Source of the DNA: Candidatus Gastranaerophilales bacterium
GTDB lineage: Bacteria; Cyanobacteriota; Vampirovibrionia; Gastranaerophilales; Gastranaerophilaceae
Reading direction: 5' to 3'
DNA length: 14,456 bases
Assembly (NCBI GenBank): GCA_944323945.1
Contig: CALUUL010000048.1
Span: 1 to 14,456 of the forward strand
Part shown: one piece after another, positions 1 to 5,643 of the stretch
Position numbering within the stretch: the first letter of the stretch is position 1
Layout: each line of letters starts with the position of its first letter
The notes under the pieces: model-generated
What the model was told of the DNA's origin: nothing
Seen by the model: the letters and a program-made list of their open reading frames with translations, nothing else
Databases searched by the model: none
Position numbers and translations under genes: made by a program

Positions 1-21
1 TGTTAGAAATGATAATGAACA

Positions 22-1134
22 ATGGCAAATAAGTATTTTTCGTTTGAACTTTTAAAAGAAGATAAAAAAACAGGTGCAAGAGCAGGTCTTTTTCATACTC
101 CTCATGGTGATATAGAAACACCTATTTTCATGCCTGTTGGAACACACTCAAATGTAAAAATGCTTACTAAATATCATTTGGAAGAAACAAAAGCTCAGAT
201 AATTTTATCAAACTCATTCCACTTATTTTTAAGACCTGGAAATAAGCTTATAAAAGAATTTGGCGGACTTCATAAATGGATGAATTGGAATAAGCCAATA
301 TTAACCGATTCAGGAGGTTTTCAAGTATTCAGTTTAGCCCACCTTAATAATATAACAGAAGACGGCGTTAAATTTAAAGAACCTAAAACAGGGGATGAGT
401 ATTATATAAATCCTGAAATTTCTATGGAAATACAACAAGATTTAGGACCTGACATAGCTATGGCTTTCGACCAATGTGCACCTTATCCTTGTTCATATGA
501 AGAAGCCGTTAAAGCTATGGAAAGAACACACCGTTGGCTTGAAAGATGTTTTAAAGCTCATAAAAGAGAAGATCAGGCATTATTTCCTATATGCCAAGGT
601 GCATTTTATGATGATTTAAGAAAAGAAAGTGCAAAAGTTGTTTCATCATATGATGCTGTTGGTTATGCAATTGGCGGAGTAAGTGTTGGCGAACCTAATG
701 ATTTAAAACATCATTTAGTTGAATATACAGCTCCTTTATTACCAAGAAATAAACCAAGATATCTTATGGGAGTTGGAACTCCAATTGATTTACTTGAAGG
801 TGTAAAAAGAGGCGTTGATATGTTTGATTGTGTTCTTCCAACAAGAAATGCCCGTCATGGTTCTTTCTTTACTTATGAAGGGAAAAAAAATATAAAAAAT
901 AAACAATTTGAAAAAGATTCTCTGCCTCTTGATGAAAAATGTGATTGTTATGCTTGTCAAAATCACTCAAAAGCATATATAAGACATCTTTACAGAATGG
1001 GTGAAGCTAATGCACAAATTCTATTGTCTATACATAATACAAGATTTTTAATCAAGTTTATACATGATATGAGAAATAGTATATTAGAAGATAGATTCGA
1101 AGAATTCTATAATGAACATATAAATATTATTTAA
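22..1134 (+). CDS. tgt: Queuine/preQ1 tRNA-guanine transglycosylase
   Basis: 370 aa, the usual length for bacterial TGT. The enzyme exchanges guanine-34 of tRNAs with GUN anticodons (Asp, Asn, His, Tyr) for preQ1, a step in queuosine synthesis; it is cytosolic. Visible motifs are TDSGGFQ with the catalytic Asp at residue 96, DQC at 150-152, the GGVSVGE loop near 218-224, and DMFDCVLPTRNARHG with the nucleophilic Asp at 269. The zinc site is C307, C309, C312 and H338. All key residues of the family are present. An in-frame TGA at 16-18 lies just before this ATG, which fixes the start at 22 or later. I see no Shine-Dalgarno within the 21 bases available, so translation may be coupled to an upstream gene outside the window. 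The gene converges on fabI and shares a bidirectional terminator with it. Confidence 0.97.
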   Translation: MANKYFSFELLKEDKKTGARAGLFHTPHGDIETPIFMPVGTHSNVKMLTKYHLEETKAQIILSNSFHLFLRPGNKLIKEFGGLHKWMNWNKPILTDSGGFQVFSLAHLNNITEDGVKFKEPKTGDEYYINPEISMEIQQDLGPDIAMAFDQCAPYPCSYEEAVKAMERTHRWLERCFKAHKREDQALFPICQGAFYDDLRKESAKVVSSYDAVGYAIGGVSVGEPNDLKHHLVEYTAPLLPRNKPRYLMGVGTPIDLLEGVKRGVDMFDCVLPTRNARHGSFFTYEGKKNIKNKQFEKDSLPLDEKCDCYACQNHSKAYIRHLYRMGEANAQILLSIHNTRFLIKFIHDMRNSILEDRFEEFYNEHINII

Positions 1135-1150
1135 AACTAATTAAAAACAA

Positions 1151-1188
1151 AATAACAGAGGCTTATTTGGGAATAAGCCTCTGTTATT
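1151..1188. terminator. Bidirectional intrinsic terminator between tgt and fabI
   Basis: A perfect 17-bp inverted repeat (1151-1167 against 1172-1188) surrounds a 4-base loop. It lies in the 68-base gap between the convergent stop codons of tgt and fabI. T-rich sequence follows on both strands, most clearly on the minus strand (TTTTGTTTTTAA). It probably terminates both genes. Confidence 0.9.
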
Positions 1189-1202
1189 AATCATAAAACA
1201 AT

Positions 1203-2000
1203 CTATTTTGTAACAAGCTCCATTTCATCCTGAGAAGCATATACGCAATGACATCCGCAGTCAACATGGATAACTTCACCTGTAACTCCTGATGATAAAT
1301 CAGATAACAAATATAAACCTGTTTTACCAACATCTTCAAGAGTAACATTTCTCTTTAAAGGAGCTTTAAGTACAGCTGCTTTTAGCATTTTACCAAAACC
1401 ATCAATACCAGAAGCTGCTAATGTCTTAACAGCACCTGCTGAAATACAATTAACCCTTACGCCATGTTTTCCAAGATTTTCTGCTAAATATCTTGCAGAT
1501 GATTCTAATGCAGCCTTTGCAACACCCATAATATTATAGTTTGCAACAACCTTTTCACCACCTAGATATGTCAAAGCTAAAATAGAACCGCCTTCATTCA
1601 TAATTGGTTTTGCATTTCTAGCTAAAGAAACAAGTGAATATGCACTAACCCCCATAGCTAAATCCCAGCCTGCTTTTGATGTATTAATAAATTCACCTGT
1701 TAAATCTTCTCTGTTAGCAAAAGCAACAGCATGAACAACAAAGTCAATCTTTCCGTATGTTTTTTCAAGTTCTGCAAAAACTGCTTTTACTTCATCTTCT
1801 TTTGTAACATCACAAGACATTATAACTTTTGCATTCATTCCTTCAGCAATAGGACGTACTCTTTTTTCCATAACTTCACCTGCATATGTGAATGCTATTT
1901 CAGCCCCTGCCTCAAACAATTGTTTTGCAATACCGTATGCAATACCATGTGTGTTAGAAACGCCAAATATAACGCCTCTTTTACCTTCCATTAGTTTCAT
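1203..2000 (-). CDS. fabI: Enoyl-[acyl-carrier-protein] reductase (NADH), FabI type
   Basis: 265 aa, a normal FabI length. It catalyses the last reduction in each round of type II fatty-acid elongation (trans-2-enoyl-ACP to acyl-ACP) in the cytosol. It is a short-chain dehydrogenase fold protein: Rossmann segment GVSNTHGIAYGIA at 13-25, CDVT at 63-66, and the HAVAFAN strand at 90-96. The catalytic triad aligns as Y145, Y155 and K162 (E. coli Y146, Y156, K163), which separates FabI from FabG-type reductases. Two features are unusual: the cofactor loop reads SNTHG where NKRS/NDRS is common, and the C-terminal HVDGG segment is replaced by a cysteine cluster, HVDCGCHC at 245-252. The start is supported by AGAAGGGG at 2007-2014, about 7 bases upstream. 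The gene has its own promoter and is separated from the upstream TerC-like gene by a terminator. Confidence 0.95.
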   Translation of the reverse strand: MKLMEGKRGVIFGVSNTHGIAYGIAKQLFEAGAEIAFTYAGEVMEKRVRPIAEGMNAKVIMSCDVTKEDEVKAVFAELEKTYGKIDFVVHAVAFANREDLTGEFINTSKAGWDLAMGVSAYSLVSLARNAKPIMNEGGSILALTYLGGEKVVANYNIMGVAKAALESSARYLAENLGKHGVRVNCISAGAVKTLAASGIDGFGKMLKAAVLKAPLKRNVTLEDVGKTGLYLLSDLSSGVTGEVIHVDCGCHCVYASQDEMELVTK

Positions 2001-2034
2001 AGTATACCCCTTCTAAACCTGTTAACTTTACTTA

Positions 2035-2063
2035 ATTTTACTATTAAAATATTCTTTTATCAA
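2035..2063 (-). promoter_or_regulatory. Sigma70-type promoter of fabI
   Basis: On the minus strand, TTGATA (2058-2063) and TAAAAT (2035-2040) are separated by exactly 17 bases, each matching consensus at 5 of 6 positions. It sits between the upstream terminator and the fabI ribosome-binding site and predicts a leader of roughly 28 bases. No operator-like repeat overlaps it. Confidence 0.75.
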
Positions 2064-2065
2064 CA

Positions 2066-2097
2066 AAAAAGGCTTTCTTATTAAAGAAAGCCTTTTT
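2066..2097 (-). terminator. Intrinsic terminator of the TerC-like gene
   Basis: A perfect 14-bp stem (2066-2079 with 2084-2097) has the 4-base loop ATTA. On the minus strand the stem ends in a run of T immediately after the TerC-like stop codon. It isolates fabI transcriptionally from that gene. Confidence 0.9.
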
Positions 2098-2098
2098 G

Positions 2099-3160
2099 CT
2101 ATTTTTCACAAATTTCTTTAACTTTTTCCTTAAGCTGCTTTTTATTATGTATTATTGAAGAAATAAATGCAGCACCGACAATTACAAGCCCTACACTTCC
2201 TGTAACAACTTCAGGAATTTCAATTCGAGTACTTATAAACATAATTATAGCTAAGAATCCGATAGCCCAATGAGCACCATGTTCTAAATATAAATATTGC
2301 TTTAATGTTTTCATATCAACCATAAAAATTGTTAATGAACGAACAAACATAGCACCGATTGCCAAACCAATTGAGATGATTATAATATCCTTACTTATGG
2401 CAAATGCACCTAAAACACCATCTAAAGAAAAAGATGCATCTATTAATTCCAAATAAAGGAATCCGATAAAACCAAGTTTGGCAGTCTCACCCATAATTGC
2501 AGCTTTTCTTTCCGCAATTTGTTCTAACAAATTACTTATACTATCTACAACTAAATATAGAATAATACCTATAAACCCAGCCATTAAAACTGAATTTTTC
2601 TGTTCTTCGGGTATAAAATTTTGTAAAATTAGTAAAGCCAATAATGCGAAAACCACATCAATATATTTTACGCAATTTAATTTAATTAATCTTTTTTCTA
2701 AAAATGCAATCCAATGAACTTCCTTTTCTTCATGGAAGAAATATGCAAGAAAAATCATTAACAGAAAAGCACCGCCAAAAGTAACTAATGGTGCATGTAC
2801 CAGATGAAGATAATGAGCGTATTTATCTACATCATAGAACGCCAATTTTGTTACAGCAATTAATGTTAAACCTGAAAATGCAGCAACAACAATAATTGGG
2901 AATAAAAATCTCATACCAAACACAGCAATTGCAATACCCCAAGTCAAAAATCTATGACGCCATGTATCATTCATCTTCTCAAGTTTTATCGCATTGATAA
3001 CTGCATTATCAAAAGATAAAGTAACTTCCAATATGGAAAGAAAAGCAACTATAAATAAGCATAAAAACCCGCTTCCAGGATGAGAATGTTCTCCCCATAA
3101 GTAGGCTAATATAATACCAACTATAGTTACTATTAAAGAGCCTCTAAAATATTTCAGCAT
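2099..3160 (-). CDS. TerC-superfamily (DUF475) integral membrane protein
   Basis: 353 aa, polytopic, with about nine hydrophobic segments. The family signature is clear: the acidic intramembrane motif EVTLSFDNAV at 45-54, its internal counterpart ELIDASFSLDGVLGAF at 238-253, and YLEHGAHWAIG at 291-301. The two acidic repeats are typical of the TerC/YkoY/DUF475 group, members of which are implicated in metal-ion (notably manganese) export or in metal loading of exported proteins. Which substrate this one uses cannot be read from sequence. GAGGT at 3166-3170, 5 bases before the ATG, supports the start. It is monocistronic by layout: an fba terminator lies upstream and its own terminator downstream. 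I found no yybP-ykoY manganese riboswitch in the leader, although such genes often carry one, and I see no convincing promoter. Confidence 0.88.
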   Translation of the reverse strand: MLKYFRGSLIVTIVGIILAYLWGEHSHPGSGFLCLFIVAFLSILEVTLSFDNAVINAIKLEKMNDTWRHRFLTWGIAIAVFGMRFLFPIIVVAAFSGLTLIAVTKLAFYDVDKYAHYLHLVHAPLVTFGGAFLLMIFLAYFFHEEKEVHWIAFLEKRLIKLNCVKYIDVVFALLALLILQNFIPEEQKNSVLMAGFIGIILYLVVDSISNLLEQIAERKAAIMGETAKLGFIGFLYLELIDASFSLDGVLGAFAISKDIIIISIGLAIGAMFVRSLTIFMVDMKTLKQYLYLEHGAHWAIGFLAIIMFISTRIEIPEVVTGSVGLVIVGAAFISSIIHNKKQLKEKVKEICEK

Positions 3161-3243
3161 AATCTACCTCTATCTAATCTAGTGTTGAAACAAACTGAAA
3201 ATCAGTCATTTCCACTTTATTGCTTACCTTTTCTATATCCACG

Positions 3244-3287
3244 CACAAAATTTTGCTCATATCTTCGTTTTATCAGAAAATTTTGTT
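3244..3287. repeat. Direct repeat with AAAATTTTG core upstream of the TerC-like gene
   Basis: CACAAAATTTTGCT (3244-3257) recurs as CAGAAAATTTTGTT (3274-3287), 12 of 14 bases alike, with start points 30 bp apart. The pair lies about 85-125 bases upstream of the TerC-like start, where regulatory sites would be expected. The AT-rich background makes chance occurrence possible. Confidence 0.35.
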
Positions 3288-3316
3288 TGGACAATCTACT
3301 ACGAAAAATTATATAA

Positions 3317-3357
3317 AAAAAATAGAGTAAAAAAGTCATCTCTTTACTCTATTTTTT
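3317..3357 (-). terminator. Intrinsic terminator of fba
   Basis: A 15-bp perfect stem (3317-3331 with 3343-3357) has an 11-base loop, and a run of T follows on the minus strand. It begins 20 bases after the fba stop codon. Confidence 0.88.
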
Positions 3358-3377
3358 ATAATTATTAATTAGCCAAA

Positions 3378-4337
3378 TTAGTCTTTAGCGTGACCTGCAG
3401 TACCAAGAACGTTAATCATTTTATGTTTAACCATTTCTTTAACAGCAGTTCTACCCGGTCCCATATATTCACGTGGGTCGAATTTTTCAGGATGTTCTAC
3501 AAAGAATTCTCTAATTGTAGAAGTCATTGCTAATCTTAAGTCAGTATCAATATTAATTTTAGCAACTCCGTGTTTAGAAGCATAGTTAAGCATATCTTCA
3601 GGAACACCCTGAGCATCAGGAAGGTTTCCGCCAAATTTATTACATTTTTCAACAAAAGCTTTCGGAACTGAAGATGAACCGTGAAGTACAAGCGGATAAT
3701 CATATCCAACAGCTTCATTTACTGCTTTTTTAATTTCAGCAAGTCTTTCAAAGTCAAGTTTAGCTTCTCCTTTGAATTTGTATGCACCGTGAGAAGTTCC
3801 AATTGCAACAGCTAAAGAATCACATCCTGTTTCTTTAACAAATCTTGCAGCTTCTTCAGGATCAGTGTAAGTTGAATCTTTAGCGTGGACTTTAACATCA
3901 TCTTCAACACCAGCTAATTTACCAAGTTCAGCTTCAACTGAAACACCGCGAGGATGAGCATAATCTACAACTTGTTTTGTAAGTTTAATATTTTCTTCTA
4001 GCGGGAATCTAGAACCGTCAATCATAACTGAAGAGAAACCGCCATCGATACAAGCTTTACAAATTTCAAAATCAGCACCGTGATCTAAGTGAAGAGCTAT
4101 CGGAACTGTTGTTGTAGCTAAGGCAGCTTCAACCAATTTAATTAAATATGTTTGATTCGCATATTTTCTTGCACCAGCAGAAACTTGAAGAATAATAGGA
4201 GATTGGGTTTCTTCAGCAGCTTCCGCAATACCTTGTAAAATTTCCATGTTATTTACGTTGTAAGCACCAATAGCATATCCGCCAGCCAATGCTTTTTTGA
4301 ACATTTCATTTGTTCCAACTAATTTTCTTTCTGCCAT
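3378..4337 (-). CDS. fba: Class II fructose-1,6-bisphosphate aldolase
   Basis: 319 aa from the chosen start. It is the zinc-dependent glycolytic/gluconeogenic aldolase, cleaving fructose 1,6-bisphosphate to dihydroxyacetone phosphate and glyceraldehyde 3-phosphate. LHLDHG at 82-87 holds the catalytic Asp (D85) and zinc ligand H86. VEAELG at 134-139 holds the second metal-site Glu (E137). SHGAYK supplies H183 and VLHGSS supplies H219. The phosphate/substrate motif NIDTD is at 262-266. An upstream ATG at 4415 would add 26 residues with no family match. The start at 4337 is preceded by an ideal GAGGAGG six bases away, and the protein then begins MAERKLV, as expected for this family. It is likely monocistronic, with a -10 element and paired repeats upstream. 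No inactivating change is seen. Confidence 0.96.
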   Translation of the reverse strand: MAERKLVGTNEMFKKALAGGYAIGAYNVNNMEILQGIAEAAEETQSPIILQVSAGARKYANQTYLIKLVEAALATTTVPIALHLDHGADFEICKACIDGGFSSVMIDGSRFPLEENIKLTKQVVDYAHPRGVSVEAELGKLAGVEDDVKVHAKDSTYTDPEEAARFVKETGCDSLAVAIGTSHGAYKFKGEAKLDFERLAEIKKAVNEAVGYDYPLVLHGSSSVPKAFVEKCNKFGGNLPDAQGVPEDMLNYASKHGVAKINIDTDLRLAMTSTIREFFVEHPEKFDPREYMGPGRTAVKEMVKHKMINVLGTAGHAKD

Positions 4338-4343
4338 TACTAG

Positions 4344-4350
4344 CCTCCTC
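4344..4350 (-). promoter_or_regulatory. Strong Shine-Dalgarno fixing the fba start
   Basis: On the minus strand GAGGAGG lies six bases before the ATG at 4337. No comparable site precedes the ATG at 4415, so the longer reading is rejected. Confidence 0.9.
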
Positions 4351-4351
4351 T

Positions 4352-4397
4352 TGTTTACATAACGATTATAATCTAACTCAAACAAAAAATGTTTACA
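4352..4397 (-). promoter_or_regulatory. fba promoter region with flanking TGTAAACA repeats
   Basis: On the minus strand a perfect -10 hexamer TATAAT lies at 4365-4370, but no TTGACA-like box stands 16-18 bases upstream. Two identical copies of TGTAAACA (plus strand TGTTTACA) occur at 4390-4397 and 4352-4359, bracketing the -10 from the -35 side to the predicted start of transcription. The placement would suit an activator or repressor site, which could offset the weak -35. This is inference; no regulator is identified. Confidence 0.45.
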
Positions 4398-4510
4398 AGC
4401 AAAATGAATTTGCATTTTAGCAACAAAAATAAATAACTTAAGAAATAGAATATATTAAATTATAGAGTTTCTATTTTTTGAATATCGGGCATTCTATTAA
4501 ATATGTACAA

Positions 4511-4539
4511 TTGAAACTTCTAAAAAAAAATGTTACAAT
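4511..4539 (+). promoter_or_regulatory. Sigma70-type promoter of the ytxH operon with A9 in the spacer
   Basis: TTGAAA (4511-4516), a 17-base spacer and TACAAT (4534-4539) give a near-consensus promoter about 30 bases before the first gene. The spacer contains nine consecutive A residues at 4522-4530. Confidence 0.75.
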
Positions 4540-4558
4540 CGGAAACATAAAAGTGAAT

Positions 4559-4563
4559 GGAGG
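4559..4563 (+). promoter_or_regulatory. Shine-Dalgarno fixing the first YtxH start
   Basis: GGAGG ends five bases before the ATG at 4569. It overlaps the earlier in-frame ATG at 4557, so that ATG is part of the ribosome-binding site region and not the start. Confidence 0.85.
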
Positions 4564-4568
4564 ACAAA

Positions 4569-4880
4569 ATGTCAAAAGAAGACAGCTCAATCAGTTTTGG
4601 AGTCGGATTACTTCTAGGTGTTGTAGGCGGTGTAATAGCTGCTGTTTTATATGCGCCAAAATCAGGCGAAGAAACACGCAAAGATGTTGAAAATGTTATT
4701 ACAGACATTGCACAAAAATATACTCCCGAAATCAAAGAAGCAAAGAAACAGGCACTAACTTCTATTGATGTAATGAGATATCGTTTAGAGCAACAATATA
4801 ACAAAATCAACGAAACAATTAAAGCAAAACAAATTGCGAAAGCAAAAGAAAAAGAATCCGTTGATTATGAAGTCAACTAG
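4569..4880 (+). CDS. YtxH family membrane protein (first copy)
   Basis: 103 aa small membrane protein. Residues 9-28 form one glycine-rich transmembrane helix (GVGLLLGVVGGVIAAVLYAP), followed at once by the family hallmark APKSGEETR at 29-37. The rest is a charged, mostly helical tail with a coiled-coil look, rich in Lys, Glu and Ala. The YtxH family has no established biochemical function; in Bacillus it belongs to the ytxGHJ general-stress operon. Here it is the first gene of a three-gene operon, nine bases before the DUF948 gene. The start at 4569 is set by GGAGG. A second YtxH-like gene closes the operon, so the pair may form a hetero-assembly (inference). Confidence 0.85.
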   Translation: MSKEDSSISFGVGLLLGVVGGVIAAVLYAPKSGEETRKDVENVITDIAQKYTPEIKEAKKQALTSIDVMRYRLEQQYNKINETIKAKQIAKAKEKESVDYEVN

Positions 4881-4889
4881 GAGATAAAA

Positions 4890-5264
4890 ATGACCCCGGT
4901 ATTAGAATGTGTTTTAGCTATTTTTATAGTTGTACTAATTATAGTTTTAGTCATATTAACAGTATTCCTTGTGAAATTTATACAAGAGGCTACTCACACT
5001 CTTACAAGCCTTAAGAGTCTTACAGATATGACAAATAAAGAACTTGAACCCGCATTAAAATCAGTAAATAATATTTTATCAACAGTAAATAATGTTTCAA
5101 CTGCTACCAATAAGCAATTTGAATTAATAAAAAAGATATTAACAACATTATTAGGTGCATCTTGCATAGCATTTGGAAATGCAAAAAACTGTGGATTTTT
5201 TAGCGGATTAAAAAGTGGTTTTAATTTATTTAGAAAAAAAGGAGACAAAAATGTCAATAGGTAG
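4890..5264 (+). CDS. DUF948 (YtxG-like) membrane protein
   Basis: 124 aa. A strongly hydrophobic N-terminal anchor spans about residues 6-30 with no signal cleavage site. It is followed by an amphipathic Asn/Leu/Thr-rich segment (about 35-80, with repeats such as SVNNILSTVNNVSTATN) typical of DUF948 coiled-coil-like regions. The C-terminal part has a shorter hydrophobic stretch (83-95) and a basic end (FRKKGDK). In Bacillus the DUF948 protein is YtxG, encoded beside YtxH. Here the gene sits between two ytxH-like genes, nine bases after the first, and its last 14 bases overlap the second. AGGAG at 4879-4883, overlapping the preceding stop codon, supports the start and suggests translational coupling. 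Function unknown; a structural or stress-related envelope role is inference. Confidence 0.8.
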   Translation: MTPVLECVLAIFIVVLIIVLVILTVFLVKFIQEATHTLTSLKSLTDMTNKELEPALKSVNNILSTVNNVSTATNKQFELIKKILTTLLGASCIAFGNAKNCGFFSGLKSGFNLFRKKGDKNVNR

Positions 5265-5517
5265 ATTTATAGCCGGTTTTGCAATAGGAAGCATAGTAGG
5301 TGGTTTAATTGGTGTTCTTCTTGCACCACAATCTGGTGAAGAAACTCGAGAACAATTAGCTGATAAATCAAAAGATATTTGCGATAAAGCGCATACTGCA
5401 GTTTCTGAAATTCAAACAAAAGCTGACGGCATTGTAAGTGAAATGCAAGCAAAAGGTGATGAATTAATTGCAAAACTTCAAGACGTAATCAATAAACAAA
5501 AAAAAGTTGAAGAATAG
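5251..5517 (+). CDS. YtxH family membrane protein (second copy)
   Basis: 88 aa. One glycine-rich transmembrane helix (about 5-25, ending GLIGVLLAP) is followed by APQSGEETRE at 25-34, the same signature as the first copy. The tail (35-88) is helical with repeating segments around TKADGIVSEMQAKGDELI. Outside the anchor and signature the two copies differ, so this is an old duplication. The ATG at 5251 lies eight bases after AGGAG and inside the end of the DUF948 gene (14-base overlap, different frame). A reading from 5215 adds 12 residues without family match and lacks a better ribosome-binding site. It is the last gene of the operon, followed by a long terminator hairpin. Precise function unknown. 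Confidence 0.82.
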   Translation: MSIGRFIAGFAIGSIVGGLIGVLLAPQSGEETREQLADKSKDICDKAHTAVSEIQTKADGIVSEMQAKGDELIAKLQDVINKQKKVEE

Positions 5518-5529
5518 AATAATTGAATA

Positions 5530-5577
5530 TTTATTAATAAAAAGACTCAATTTAAATTGAGTCTTTTTATTAATAAA
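5530..5577 (+). terminator. 48-bp perfectly palindromic terminator of the ytxH operon
   Basis: Bases 5530-5553 are the exact reverse complement of 5554-5577, with no spacer. In RNA this gives a very long hairpin with AAAAAGACTCAATTT as the core and TTTTT in the descending arm. It begins 13 bases after the stop codon and lies before the pgi promoter. Confidence 0.85.
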
Positions 5578-5582
5578 ATTAT

Positions 5583-5611
5583 TTGAAATTATTTTTACTT
5601 CATTAGATAAT
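5583..5611 (+). promoter_or_regulatory. Sigma70-type promoter of pgi
   Basis: TTGAAA (5583-5588), a 17-base spacer and GATAAT (5606-5611) precede pgi by 32 bases, just after the operon terminator. This makes pgi an independent transcription unit. Confidence 0.7.
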
Positions 5612-5643
5612 AACTTTGTACTAATAATAAAAAGGATATTAAG

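Noticed and set aside
3161..3316. yybP-ykoY manganese riboswitch
   Set aside because: I could not find its conserved stems or loop sequences by eye; only a 5-bp hairpin (3194-3206) is present.
4338..4415. 26-residue N-terminal extension of fba from the ATG at 4415
   Set aside because: It covers the promoter and the perfect GAGGAGG ribosome-binding site, and has no resemblance to aldolases; the ATG at 4337 is the real start.
5215..5250. 12-residue extension of the second YtxH protein
   Set aside because: It reads through the DUF948 C-terminus without a ribosome-binding site; AGGAG lies just before the ATG at 5251.
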